This document shows, in pieces, positions 27,514 through 36,238 of a stretch of 64,000 bases of DNA. The stretch's first letter is position 1; each line of letters begins with the position of its first letter. The notes below the pieces were generated by a model, which did not search any database, had not been told where the DNA came from, and saw nothing but the letters and a program-made list of their open reading frames with translations. The translations under genes were made by a program, and so were the position numbers. This stretch comes from an uncultured Clostridia bacterium (lineage in GTDB: Bacteria > Bacillota > Clostridia > UBA1381), in NCBI GenBank assembly GCA_947626135.1, contig CANQQZ010000003.1, positions 1-64,000 on the forward strand. The letters are read 5' to 3'.

Positions 27514-27608
27514 AATTCCCTCCGTGTAAATTTATTTTAAAATATTATATCATTTTTTTCCGATTTATGCTATACTGTATTTGTAAATATTTTCGGGAGG
27601 GTTGATTT

Positions 27609-28154
27609 ATGCTATACCAGAGAGAAATAGACGATTCTGTTCTGATACAGTTTATTATTTTATATACGCTGTATAATGCCGATATGCCGCTCGGCTATGA
27701 CGATTTGTTAAATCTTGTGCTTGACAACTGCAACATAAGCTATCCTGATTTTCAGCTTGCGCTCGATAATCTTGTCACTACAGGACATATCACCGCTTCG
27801 CTTGAAAGCGAGCGGCGGCAGGTATACGGCATCACAAAAAAGGGTGAAAACACATCGGATTTTTTCAGACAGATTGTTCCGGTATATATCCGCGAACCGA
27901 TAAGCGAGTCGATAAAAAGGCTGTTTATTGATAAACGGCGCCGCGAAGCGGTCCGCTCGGATATTGTTCCTGTCGGCACGAGGGGAGATTACCGCGTCGA
28001 ATGCGCGCTTTATGACGATGATAAAACTCAGCTTATGGAATTGAATTTATTCGCCGGCGCGCGTGATGACGCGGAGAAAATGGCACGGCGTTTTAAGAAG
28101 GACTGCGCGGAAATTTACGGGGGTATCATACGCCTGATGTCACCGGACGAATAA
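27609..28154 (+). CDS. DUF4364 family protein (winged-helix-like)
   Basis: 181 residues of a family largely confined to Clostridia, with no settled function. The first 80 residues (DDSVLIQFIILYTLYNADMP, then LALDNLVTTGHITASLESER, then YGITKKGENTSDFF) look like a winged-helix DNA-binding domain of the PadR/MarR kind. The C-terminal half is an alpha-beta domain that could sense a ligand or dimerise. A GGGAGGG site precedes the ATG. It is followed after 105 bp by the PTS IIA gene, but nothing ties the two functionally. Confidence 0.85.
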   Translation: MLYQREIDDSVLIQFIILYTLYNADMPLGYDDLLNLVLDNCNISYPDFQLALDNLVTTGHITASLESERRQVYGITKKGENTSDFFRQIVPVYIREPISESIKRLFIDKRRREAVRSDIVPVGTRGDYRVECALYDDDKTQLMELNLFAGARDDAEKMARRFKKDCAEIYGGIIRLMSPDE

Positions 28155-28259
28155 TACGGAAAACGCCGCTTTAAAATCAAATTTCGACGAAAAATTTACC
28201 GCAGATATTATGCTCATATACGGCGCATACTATAATCAGAAAGAAAAAGGAGGCGGCGA

Positions 28260-28760
28260 ATGAGCGAAATTTACGGCATTTCAGAAAACCTTCCCACACA
28301 AGCCGTATGTCCGTCCGTGCTCGGTTCTCCGCTTGCCGGTACCGTTGTTCCGCTTGCGGAAATAGACGACGGCGCCTTTTCCGGAAAAATTCTCGGCGAC
28401 GGCATCGCCATCGAGCCGGAGGAGGGCAGACTGGTAGCTCCGTGCGACGGGATCGTCACCGGAGTGTTTCATACCGGTCACATGGTAAACATCCGCTCCT
28501 ACGGCGGCTGTAAGATATTGCTTCATATAGGCATAGACACCGTTAAGCTGGGCGGAAGATTTTTCCGTGCGGTTGCCCGCGCGGGGGACAGGGTAAGCAA
28601 GGGAGATTTGCTTGTAAGCTTTGATATAGATTCCCTGCGCGGCACGGGCTTGCGCCTTACGGCGCCGATGATTATCTGCAACAGCGACGATTATGAGACG
28701 GTGACTCCCGTCGCGTCCGGCGCGGTGCGCGCCGGAGACAACCTGCTTGACCTGCGATAA
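28260..28760 (+). CDS. PTS glucose-type EIIA protein, orphan
   Basis: A 166-residue crr-like IIA domain that carries phosphate from HPr to a sugar permease. The family core is clear: LGDGIAIEPEEGRLVAPCDG, then His74 in FHTGHMVNI and the phospho-accepting His89 in LLHIGIDTVKLGG. There are no IIB or IIC domains and no permease gene nearby, so it either serves a distant transporter or is regulatory. The N-terminus has an extra 20 residues or so before the domain. AAAGGAGG precedes the ATG and a strong terminator follows, so it is monocistronic. Confidence 0.9.
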   Translation: MSEIYGISENLPTQAVCPSVLGSPLAGTVVPLAEIDDGAFSGKILGDGIAIEPEEGRLVAPCDGIVTGVFHTGHMVNIRSYGGCKILLHIGIDTVKLGGRFFRAVARAGDRVSKGDLLVSFDIDSLRGTGLRLTAPMIICNSDDYETVTPVASGAVRAGDNLLDLR

Positions 28761-28761
28761 G

Positions 28762-28800
28762 GCGCAAAACGGTCCGCCGCGTAGCGGACCGTTTTTGCGC
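28762..28800. terminator. Bidirectional terminator after PTS IIA
   Basis: A long near-perfect inverted repeat: GCGCAAAACGGTCCGC pairs with GCGGACCGTTTTTGCGC around CGCGTA. T and A tracts lie on the two sides. Confidence 0.85.
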
Positions 28801-28822
28801 GCGCTGAGCATGTAAATATTGC

Positions 28823-28851
28823 TTGCAAAAAATACGTAATTGTAGTATAAT
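28823..28851 (+). promoter_or_regulatory. Promoter of tadA
   Basis: TTGCAA (28823-28828) and TATAAT (28846-28851) are 17 bp apart. The predicted start site is near 28858, so the ATG at 28860 would be almost leaderless; this favours the downstream ATG at 28881. Confidence 0.7.
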
Positions 28852-28880
28852 AGCAAATCATGCGAAACAGGGATGATGAC

Positions 28881-29336
28881 ATGGAAGAAAAATTTATGCG
28901 CGAGGCGCTGCGCCGCGCCAGGAGAGCGGCTGCGCTCGGAGAGCTGCCGGTCGGGGCTGTGATTGTAAAGGACGGACGCGTCGTGGCGGGAGGATATAAT
29001 AAGCGTGAAATTAAAAAAAATGCGCTCCTGCACGCGGAGATGATTGCGATTGACCGCGCATGCAAAAAGCTGGGAGGATGGCGGCTTACGGGCTGCGATA
29101 TGTACGTCACTCTCGAGCCGTGTCCGATGTGCGCGGGAGCGGCGATCAACGCGCGCCTTGATAATGTTTTTTTCGGCGCGTATGACGAAAAATCCGGCTG
29201 CGTGTGCTCCCGGGTAAAGCTGCCGGAAATGAATCTTCTCAGCCATACATTTTGTTACGAGGGCGGTATTATGGAGCGCGAATGCTCGGATCTGATAAAG
29301 GACTTTTTCGCGAATCTGCGTAAACGGACAAAGTGA
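28881..29336 (+). CDS. tadA: tRNA-specific adenosine deaminase
   Basis: Converts A34 to inosine in tRNA-Arg(ACG), the tRNA encoded at 18.6 kb. The 151-residue zinc deaminase has the catalytic HAEMIAI (His and Glu) and PCPMCAGA (two cysteines) motifs, after LGELPVGAVIVKDG. The frame is open to an ATG at 28860, but that lies at the expected transcription start. MEEKFMREAL is the usual family N-terminus and has AGGGA eight bases upstream. The C-terminal helix (DLIKDFFANLRKRTK) is of normal length. Confidence 0.95.
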   Translation: MEEKFMREALRRARRAAALGELPVGAVIVKDGRVVAGGYNKREIKKNALLHAEMIAIDRACKKLGGWRLTGCDMYVTLEPCPMCAGAAINARLDNVFFGAYDEKSGCVCSRVKLPEMNLLSHTFCYEGGIMERECSDLIKDFFANLRKRTK

Positions 29337-29373
29337 CGGGTGTGCCGCGGACAAAATACTTTTGGGCAGGGTA

Positions 29374-29402
29374 TTGAAATTTTCATTGATTTGTGGTATA
29401 AT
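29374..29402 (+). promoter_or_regulatory. Promoter of the SLH-esterase gene
   Basis: TTGAAA (29374-29379) and TATAAT (29397-29402) with a 17-bp spacer, about 50 bp before the GTG start. Confidence 0.7.
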
Positions 29403-29453
29403 AGGTGTAATATAAATAATATTATGCTGATACCAAACAAAGGAGAGATGAAT

Positions 29454-31262
29454 GTGAAAATACGTAAAATAATATCGCTGGCGTTATCGGCGGCGATGCT
29501 TATGAGCGCGGGCATAACGGCGTTCGCGGCTCCGGATACTGAAAAGACCGATGATACGGAGCTGTATTCGGAAACGTTCGATATGACCGACGTTAAGCCC
29601 AGGGGCGAGGACGGCGTGGTTTTCGAGCATGAGCTTGAAAACGGCGACTACACCGTTACCGTTACAACGGGCGGCAAAACGGAAACCAATGCGAATATTT
29701 ACATAAACGGCGGTGAGCGCGTGAGAGCGTACACGCTCGAGGCGGGCAGTACGCAGGAAAATCCGCAGCCGGTCGTTATCACGGACGGCAAATTAAGCGT
29801 GCAGGTCCTCGGCGAGAACCCGAACGTAACGGAGATCAAAATAGAGCAGATACCCGAACGCACCGAGCCGGGCGAAAAGCCGACGATATTTGTCGCGGGC
29901 GATTCCACGGCGCAGACGTATGTTTACGAAAACGTGTATCCGCAGACCGGCTGGGGACAGGTATTTTCGGAGCAGTTTACCGATGATGTGATCGTTGAAA
30001 ACCGCTCGATGGGCGGCAGAAGCTCCAAGAGCTACAATAACGACGGCAGACTTGACCGGATCCTGACCGAAATGAAGCCGGGCGATTATATATTTATTCA
30101 GTTCGGCATAAACGACGGCGCTGAAAATAAACCGGAGCGCTATATAAGCGTCGAGGACTACAAGAAGCTTATCGCGGACAAGTACATAGGTGAAACGGAA
30201 AAGCGCGGCGGCATTCCCGTGCTTATGACGGCGACAGCCGCGGCATGGTGGGACGAGGAAAACAATAATTTCATGGAATCCCGCCAGGACTACGCCGACC
30301 CGACACGCGATCTGGCGAAGGAATTAGGATGCAAATTTATTGACGCGAACAGAATTATAACAGACGAGTGGAACAGCATGAACAAGGACGACGTGCTTTC
30401 CGGCTATTTCATATGCGAACCTTTGGAGAGCAAGGCGTACCCGACGGGCACGAACGACACGACGCATTTGAAGGCGAAGGGCGCGAGAAGAATAGCGTCG
30501 CTTATCGCGGACGCTATCCCCGAAAATGTGCCGGAGCTTGCGAAATATTTAAAGCCCGAGGAAGCATTTACCGATATTGACGGTCACTGGGCGAAGGATA
30601 CGATTGAAAGGCTCGCGGCGGACGGCGTTATAGAGGGCGACGGAAGCGGCAAATTCAATCCCGATGGCACGGTTACGCGCGCGGAGTTTCTGAAAATGGT
30701 AATGGAGGCGACGGGCGTTCCCGGTCACGCGTACCGCGAGGGCGAGTGCCTTGACGCGAAGCAGGACAACTGGTACTGCTATTATGTGCAGAGCGCATTA
30801 GACAAGGGAATTATCCCGGCACATATGATCGGACCGGGCGGATACGGAAAGGAAACGAAAACGCTTGCGGAGGCGACGGAGGACACGGAAGCCGTTACGA
30901 CGGAAATATATAAATTCCATCCTCAGCTGATCTCGGACGCTTCCGCTCCCGGGGAACCCTTAGAAGCTTTTCCTTCGGCATTTGACGGCGACAAGCCGAT
31001 AACCCGCGAGGAAATGGCGGCGCTGCTGTTTGATGTATACTGGTTCGCGACGGTAACATCAAAGGACCGCTTCGCTTCTGTGTGCAGCATACCGGAGAAT
31101 GTTTTCACAGATGAGGACGAAATAGACCCCGCGTATAAAGTATCCGTAATCAGCGCGGAAGTCTATGACCTTGTAAGCGGTATGGGCGACGGAACGTTCG
31201 CGCCGAAGGCGGAGCTGACGCGCGCGCAGGCCGCGACGGTTATAGGCGGACTGCTCCCGTGA
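29454..31262 (+). CDS. SLH-anchored SGNH esterase (rhamnogalacturonan acetylesterase-like)
   Basis: 602 residues: signal peptide (KIRKIISLALSAAMLMSAG, cleaved after AFA), a beta-sandwich of about 100 residues resembling a galactose-binding module, an SGNH hydrolase from about 145 to 365, and three S-layer-homology repeats to the end. The hydrolase shows the nucleophile block FVAGDSTAQTY (Ser near 151), the oxyanion Gly in NRSMGGRSS, the Asn in FGIND and the Asp-x-x-His in DTTHLKAKGA. This is the CE12 pattern of enzymes that de-acetylate pectin. The SLH repeats (FTDIDGHWAKDTIERL and TRAEFLKM) hold it on the cell wall. I prefer the GTG at 29454 because AGGAG lies eight bases before it; the ATG six bases earlier is too close to that site. 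Confidence 0.9.
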   Translation: MKIRKIISLALSAAMLMSAGITAFAAPDTEKTDDTELYSETFDMTDVKPRGEDGVVFEHELENGDYTVTVTTGGKTETNANIYINGGERVRAYTLEAGSTQENPQPVVITDGKLSVQVLGENPNVTEIKIEQIPERTEPGEKPTIFVAGDSTAQTYVYENVYPQTGWGQVFSEQFTDDVIVENRSMGGRSSKSYNNDGRLDRILTEMKPGDYIFIQFGINDGAENKPERYISVEDYKKLIADKYIGETEKRGGIPVLMTATAAAWWDEENNNFMESRQDYADPTRDLAKELGCKFIDANRIITDEWNSMNKDDVLSGYFICEPLESKAYPTGTNDTTHLKAKGARRIASLIADAIPENVPELAKYLKPEEAFTDIDGHWAKDTIERLAADGVIEGDGSGKFNPDGTVTRAEFLKMVMEATGVPGHAYREGECLDAKQDNWYCYYVQSALDKGIIPAHMIGPGGYGKETKTLAEATEDTEAVTTEIYKFHPQLISDASAPGEPLEAFPSAFDGDKPITREEMAALLFDVYWFATVTSKDRFASVCSIPENVFTDEDEIDPAYKVSVISAEVYDLVSGMGDGTFAPKAELTRAQAATVIGGLLP

Positions 31263-31295
31263 GATTATAACAAAGTTAGGAGAACAGGATAAAAG

Positions 31296-31997
31296 ATGAA
31301 ATTCAAAAGATATATCGCGGCGGCTCTGTCCGCCGCGGTAATAGCGGCGTCCGCCGCCGCGGCGGCGGCTGCGGATTTTACCGATATAAGCGGTCACTGG
31401 GCTGAGGCGATGATCACTGACCTTGCGGACAGAGGCATAGTAAACGGCGTATCGGAAACGGAGTTCAATCCGGACGGAACCGTTACGCGCGCGGAGTTTT
31501 TGAAAATGGCTATGGAAGCAACGGGGATAGAAACCGTTCCGTATCGTGACGGAGAATGCCTCGACGCCAAAAAAAGCGACTGGTACGCTCAGTATTTGCA
31601 GAGCATTCTCGATAAGGGACTCGTGCCGGAAAATATGGTCGCGGGCTATAACTTAGAGGTAAAGCGCGGCGAGGACGGCACAGTGAAAACGCACTACAGC
31701 GGCGCGTTCAACGCGAATCTGCCGATAACGCGCGAGGAAATGGCGGTCATCGCCCAGTATACATATCAGTACACGCGCAATGCAAATACTATGAAGGACA
31801 TGAAGCAGGGCGAGGATCTGCCGTTCACCGATGCCGACCAAATAAGCGGCTGGGCGCACGAGGCGGTGAAGCTCGCTTACGCGCAGGGGTTTATAAGCGG
31901 TATGGAAACCGGCGCATTTGAACCGAAGGCGACGCTTACCCGCGCGGAGGCGGCAACGATAATAAGCCGTATGATTACGACTGGTACAGCGGGGTGA
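31296..31997 (+). CDS. Secreted protein of three SLH repeats
   Basis: 233 residues consisting of a signal peptide (MKFKRYIAAALSAAVIAASA, an alanine-rich core) and three S-layer-homology repeats, with no catalytic domain. The repeats begin FTDISGHWAEAMITDL, YRDGECLDAKKSDWY and FTDADQISGWAHEAV. The first closely copies the first repeat of the esterase upstream (shared PDGTVTRAEFLKM), so the pair probably arose by duplication. Proteins of this kind are S-layer components or surface fillers bound to pyruvylated wall polymer. It starts 33 bp after the esterase stop with TAGGAGAAC in front, hence likely cotranscribed. Confidence 0.88.
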   Translation: MKFKRYIAAALSAAVIAASAAAAAAADFTDISGHWAEAMITDLADRGIVNGVSETEFNPDGTVTRAEFLKMAMEATGIETVPYRDGECLDAKKSDWYAQYLQSILDKGLVPENMVAGYNLEVKRGEDGTVKTHYSGAFNANLPITREEMAVIAQYTYQYTRNANTMKDMKQGEDLPFTDADQISGWAHEAVKLAYAQGFISGMETGAFEPKATLTRAEAATIISRMITTGTAG

Positions 31998-32003
31998 TAA
32001 GCA

Positions 32004-32108
32004 GTGTTCAGCAAAAAGACTATGAGGATTATTTGTATAGTAATCGCGGCGGCTATGGTTGCCACGGTAATTGCGTCGGTGGTCGTTTCGTTCGGCGTAT
32101 TCGGATGA
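32004..32108 (+). CDS. 34-residue single-span membrane peptide
   Basis: A short frame starting with GTG at 32004: MFSKKTMRIICIVIAAAMV, then ATVIASVVVSFGVFG and stop. Two lysines and one arginine precede a hydrophobic span of about 25 residues, the layout of a one-helix inner-membrane peptide with the N-terminus inside. GGGGTGA lies seven bases before the GTG. It begins six bases after the SLH gene and is followed by a strong terminator, so it is the last gene of that transcript. Tiny DUF4044-like proteins of Clostridia look similar; that assignment is a guess. Confidence 0.6.
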   Translation: MFSKKTMRIICIVIAAAMVATVIASVVVSFGVFG

Positions 32109-32134
32109 TATTTCAATATGATATTTCAATATGT

Positions 32135-32173
32135 AAAAAAAGAAATCGCAGATAAAATCTGCGATTTCTTTTT
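32135..32173. terminator. Bidirectional terminator between the SLH transcript and tRNA-Gly
   Basis: AAAAAAGAAATCGCAGAT and ATCTGCGATTTCTTTTT form a perfect stem of about 17 bp with an AA-rich loop. It ends the plus-strand SLH transcript and the minus-strand tRNA. Confidence 0.9.
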
Positions 32174-32247
32174 GGAGCGGAAGACGAGATTCGAACTCGC
32201 GACGTTCACCTTGGCAAGGTGACGCTCTACCACTGAGCCACTCCCGC
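32173..32247 (-). tRNA. tRNA-Gly (anticodon GCC)
   Basis: On the minus strand, acceptor GCGGGAG pairs with CTTCCGC (one G-T). The D arm is GGCTCAGTGGTAGAGC, the anticodon stem CACCT/AGGTG encloses TGCCA, so the anticodon is GCC, and the T arm contains GTTCGAATC. CCA is encoded. The 75-nt length is normal. Confidence 0.97.
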
Positions 32248-32332
32248 ATAGCGTATAGTTATGATAACATATCCGGGTATATTTGTCAAGGGTTAATTTA
32301 AAATTTTATTTATTAAAACGGAGAATAAATTG

Positions 32333-32361
32333 TTGCTAAAGCGATCGAATTGTGGTAAAAT
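32333..32361 (+). promoter_or_regulatory. Promoter of purL
   Basis: TTGCTA (32333-32338) and TAAAAT (32356-32361), 17 bp apart, about 62 bp before the GTG start. No PurR-type box or guanine-responsive aptamer was recognised in the leader. Confidence 0.6.
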
Positions 32362-32423
32362 GTACGTGAGCATATCCATTGCCGAAAAGGAATAATTTAC
32401 GCAATATACGGGAGGTCAATACA

Positions 32424-35400
32424 GTGGTCAGAAGAATTTATGTGGAGAAGAAAAAGGGCTTTGACGTCGAAGCAAAAAAGGTGTATTCGGATATCAAGGA
32501 AAACCTGTCCATGTCCGGTCTTACGGATGTGCGGCTTATACAGCGCTATGACGTGGAGGGCATAGACGGCGATGAATACGCGAAGGCGCGGGAATTGATT
32601 TTTTCCGAGCCGCCGGTCGACAACGCGTATGACGAGGCTATAGAAATAAGCGAGGGAAAAGGCTTCGCGGTGGAATATCTGCCGGGGCAGTTCGACCAGA
32701 GAGCGGCAAGCGCTGCGGAGTGCATTTCAATCCTGACGCAGAAGGACGCTCCGAGGGTGCGCTCCGCGAAGGTGTACGTGCTTATAGGCGAGGTCTCGGA
32801 CGATGAGCTTGAAAAGGCGAAAAAATATCTTATAAACCCCGTGGAGGCGCGCGAGGCGTCATGGGACAAGCCCGCGACGCTCGATATGGATTTGGTCATG
32901 CCGGGGGACGTAAAAACGGTTGACGGCTTTATTGACATGGACGATGACCGTCTTGCCGAATACATGGGCGGCATGGGCTTCGCTATGGATTTGGATGATT
33001 TGAAGTTCTGCCGGGAATATTTTAAAAATACAGAGCGGCGCAATCCGACCGTAACGGAAATGCGCATGATTGACACGTATTGGTCGGATCACTGCCGGCA
33101 TACGACATTCGCTACGCGCATCAACAGCGTCGGGTTTGAAAACGGCAGATACGCAGATGTGATAAAGGCGGCGTATGACGAATACAAACGGGCAAAGGCG
33201 GAGCTGTATCCCGCAGATCGCCCGACATGCCTTATGAATATGGCGACGATTATCGTTAAGCAGCTCAAGGCGAAGGGACTGCTTAAGGAGATAGATGAAT
33301 CAGAGGAAATAAACGCCTGCTCTATCGTTGTTCCGGTCGATGTTGACGGGAAGGACGAGGACTGGCTTATTATGTTCAAGAACGAAACGCATAATCACCC
33401 TACGGAAATAGAACCGTTCGGCGGCGCTGCCACATGCCTGGGCGGCGCGATACGGGACCCGCTGTCGGGACGCTCGTATGTGTATCAGGCTATGCGCGTA
33501 ACGGGAAGCGGCGACCCGCGCGCATCGTTAAGGGATACGCTTCCGGGCAAATTAATGCAGCGGAAAATCACCAAGGGCGCAGCCGACGGTTATTCCTCAT
33601 ACGGCAACCAGATTGGTTTGGCAACCGGTCAGGTACAGGAGGTATACCACCCCGGATATGCGGCGAAGCGCATGGAAATAGGCGGCGTAATCGGCGCGGC
33701 GCCCAAGAAAAACGTAATACGCGAGCGCCCGGAGGAGGGCGATATCATAATATTGCTGGGCGGACGCACAGGACGCGACGGAATCGGCGGAGCGACGGGC
33801 TCGTCAAAGGCTCATACGGATAAGAGCGTTTTGACATGCGGCAGCGAGGTTCAGAAGGGTAATCCCCCGGTGGAAAGGAAGCTTCAGCGCCTGTTCCGCG
33901 ATGAGAAGGTCACGACGCTTATAAAACGCTGCAACGACTTCGGCGCGGGCGGCGTGTCGGTGGCGATCGGCGAGCTTGCCGACGGTCTTGCGATCGATCT
34001 TGACAAGGTTCCGAAAAAATATGAGGGACTTGACGGCACGGAGCTTGCGATATCGGAATCGCAGGAGAGAATGGCGGTCGTGGTAAGAAAAGAGGACGCG
34101 GATAAATTTATCGAATACGCGCACGCGGAAAATCTTGAAGCGACTGTTGTCGCAGCCGTAACCTCCGAGAACCGCCTCGTCATGAAATGGCGCGGCAAGG
34201 TAATATGCGATATTTCGCGCGATTTCTTAAATACCAACGGCGCGGCGAAGGATACCGACGTGGAGGTTGAGGCGCCGGACGAGAGCGCGAATTATTTCGA
34301 GCCGAAAAAGGTAAATGACATCGAAAGAGAATGGCTTGACGTCTTATCCGATTTAAACGTCTGCTCGCAGAAGGGGCTTGCCGAGAAATTCGACTCAACA
34401 ATAGGCGCGGGTACGATATTGATGCCGTTCGGCGGAAAATATCAGCTTACGCCGTCGGACGGAATGGCGGCGAAGGTGCCGGTGTTAAACGGCGAAACGA
34501 ACAGCGCGACGGTTATGACGTTCGGATATAATCCCTATCTGTCGTCGTGGTCGCCGTATCACGGCGCGGCTTACGCGGTCGTGGAATCGGTATCGAAGGC
34601 GGTCGCGCTCGGCGCGGATTATAAAAAGATATATTTGACGTTTCAGGAATACTTTGAGCGTCTCGGCACGGACCCACGGCGCTGGGGAAAGCCGTTCGCG
34701 GCGCTTCTGGGCGCGTATACGGCGCAGCTTGAGCTCGGTATCGCGGCGATAGGCGGCAAGGACTCGATGAGCGGCTCGTTTAACGACCTCGACGTGCCGC
34801 CGACGCTTGTATCGTTCGCGGTGGCTCCGGTAAAGGCGGACAAGGTTATTTCGCAGGAATTTAAAAAGGCGGGCTCAAATGTAATAATGCTCAAAGCCGC
34901 GCGCGATGAAAATGATTTGCCCGATTACGAAAAATTAAAGGCGATGTATGAAATAGTACACAGCAGAATAGATATGGGACAGGTGCTTTCGGCAAGCGTC
35001 GTGAAAGGCTGCGGCTTACCGGAGACAATCTCAAAAATGGCGTTCGGAAATAAGATTGGATTTAAATTTAACAAAAGCATAAGCGCGGAGGAAATTTTTA
35101 ACGCCCCCATAGGCTCTATCGTGCTTGAATTAAACGATAAATTCGGCGCTGTGCTCACATTGGGAGAGCAGCCGGAAATAATTGAACTCGGCGAAACGAC
35201 CGATGCGGAGGAAATCGACGTATGCGGCGCAAGGATCCCGCTTGACAAGGCGCTTGACGCATGGACGGCTCCGCTTGAGAAGGTGTTCCGCACAAAGGCG
35301 GGTCACTTTACCGAGGAACCCGAAACGTACAGCTATGACAAGCGCGGCATTACCGTGGCAACGGAGAAATTTGCGAAGCCGCGCGTATTTATTCCGGTAT

Positions 35401-36173
35401 TCCCCGGCACGAACTGCGAGTACGACACGGCGCGGCGCTTTGAAAAAGCGGGCGGCGCGGCGGAGGTGTTCGTAATTCGAAATTTAAGCGGCGCGGACGT
35501 CGAGTATTCGATGCGCGAAATGGAGAAGCGTATCAACAATTCGCAGATAGTAATGATTCCCGGCGGCTTTTCGGGCGGCGACGAGCCGGAGGGCAGCGGC
35601 AAGTTTATCGCAACGGCATTCCGCAATCCGCTCGTTAAGGATGCGGTCATGAATATGCTCAAAAACCGCGACGGACTTATGCTCGGTATCTGCAACGGCT
35701 TCCAGGCGCTTATCAAGCTCGGGCTTGTACCATACGGCGAGATACGCGATCTTGACGACAGCTCTCCGACGCTGACGTTCAATACGATAGGCAGACACGT
35801 TTCCTGCATGGTGCGGACGCGTATAGCGTCGAACAAATCGCCGTGGCTTGCAAACGTGAACACGGGAGATATTCATACGATCGCCGTATCGCACGGCGAG
35901 GGACGCTTTATCGCGTCGCCGGAGCAGGCTGCAAAATTGGCTGCAAACGGTCAGATCGCGACGCAGTACGTAAATTCCGACGGCAGAGCGACCTACGACA
36001 TAGCATGGAATCCGAACGGCTCCGTTTCGGCGATAGAGGGTATTACGAGCCCCGACGGACGGGTATTGGGCAAAATGGGGCACAGTGAAAGAATAGGCGG
36101 AAGCGTCGCGGTCAACGTGCCCGGAGAAAAGGACCAGAAGCTGTTTGAGGCGGGAGTAGATTATTTCAGATAA
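32424..36173 (+). CDS. purL: Phosphoribosylformylglycinamidine synthase, single-chain large form
   Basis: Fourth step of purine synthesis: converts FGAR, glutamine and ATP to FGAM. The 1249-residue protein is the large fused type, with a PurS-like N-terminus, two AIRS-like ATP domains (NETHNHPTEIEPFGGAATCLGG and the second half from about residue 640) and a C-terminal class I glutaminase. The glutaminase has the Cys nucleophile in MLGICNGFQAL and the His in VSHGEGRF. I chose the GTG at 32424 because GGGAGG is eight bases upstream and MVRRIYVEKK is the family start; the ATG at 32379 lacks a site. It is alone, without other pur genes, and followed by a terminator. Confidence 0.97.
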   Translation: MVRRIYVEKKKGFDVEAKKVYSDIKENLSMSGLTDVRLIQRYDVEGIDGDEYAKARELIFSEPPVDNAYDEAIEISEGKGFAVEYLPGQFDQRAASAAECISILTQKDAPRVRSAKVYVLIGEVSDDELEKAKKYLINPVEAREASWDKPATLDMDLVMPGDVKTVDGFIDMDDDRLAEYMGGMGFAMDLDDLKFCREYFKNTERRNPTVTEMRMIDTYWSDHCRHTTFATRINSVGFENGRYADVIKAAYDEYKRAKAELYPADRPTCLMNMATIIVKQLKAKGLLKEIDESEEINACSIVVPVDVDGKDEDWLIMFKNETHNHPTEIEPFGGAATCLGGAIRDPLSGRSYVYQAMRVTGSGDPRASLRDTLPGKLMQRKITKGAADGYSSYGNQIGLATGQVQEVYHPGYAAKRMEIGGVIGAAPKKNVIRERPEEGDIIILLGGRTGRDGIGGATGSSKAHTDKSVLTCGSEVQKGNPPVERKLQRLFRDEKVTTLIKRCNDFGAGGVSVAIGELADGLAIDLDKVPKKYEGLDGTELAISESQERMAVVVRKEDADKFIEYAHAENLEATVVAAVTSENRLVMKWRGKVICDISRDFLNTNGAAKDTDVEVEAPDESANYFEPKKVNDIEREWLDVLSDLNVCSQKGLAEKFDSTIGAGTILMPFGGKYQLTPSDGMAAKVPVLNGETNSATVMTFGYNPYLSSWSPYHGAAYAVVESVSKAVALGADYKKIYLTFQEYFERLGTDPRRWGKPFAALLGAYTAQLELGIAAIGGKDSMSGSFNDLDVPPTLVSFAVAPVKADKVISQEFKKAGSNVIMLKAARDENDLPDYEKLKAMYEIVHSRIDMGQVLSASVVKGCGLPETISKMAFGNKIGFKFNKSISAEEIFNAPIGSIVLELNDKFGAVLTLGEQPEIIELGETTDAEEIDVCGARIPLDKALDAWTAPLEKVFRTKAGHFTEEPETYSYDKRGITVATEKFAKPRVFIPVFPGTNCEYDTARRFEKAGGAAEVFVIRNLSGADVEYSMREMEKRINNSQIVMIPGGFSGGDEPEGSGKFIATAFRNPLVKDAVMNMLKNRDGLMLGICNGFQALIKLGLVPYGEIRDLDDSSPTLTFNTIGRHVSCMVRTRIASNKSPWLANVNTGDIHTIAVSHGEGRFIASPEQAAKLAANGQIATQYVNSDGRATYDIAWNPNGSVSAIEGITSPDGRVLGKMGHSERIGGSVAVNVPGEKDQKLFEAGVDYFR

Positions 36174-36181
36174 AACACAGG

Positions 36182-36213
36182 CAAAAACACAAATCGCGGG
36201 ATTTGTGTTTTTG
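36182..36213 (+). terminator. Terminator after purL
   Basis: CAAAAACACAAATC and GGATTTGTGTTTTTG pair around GCG to give a stem of about 13 bp with A and T tracts on the sides, nine bases after the purL stop. Confidence 0.8.
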
Positions 36214-36238
36214 TTGCCGTAAAGAGGGTGATTGACAA

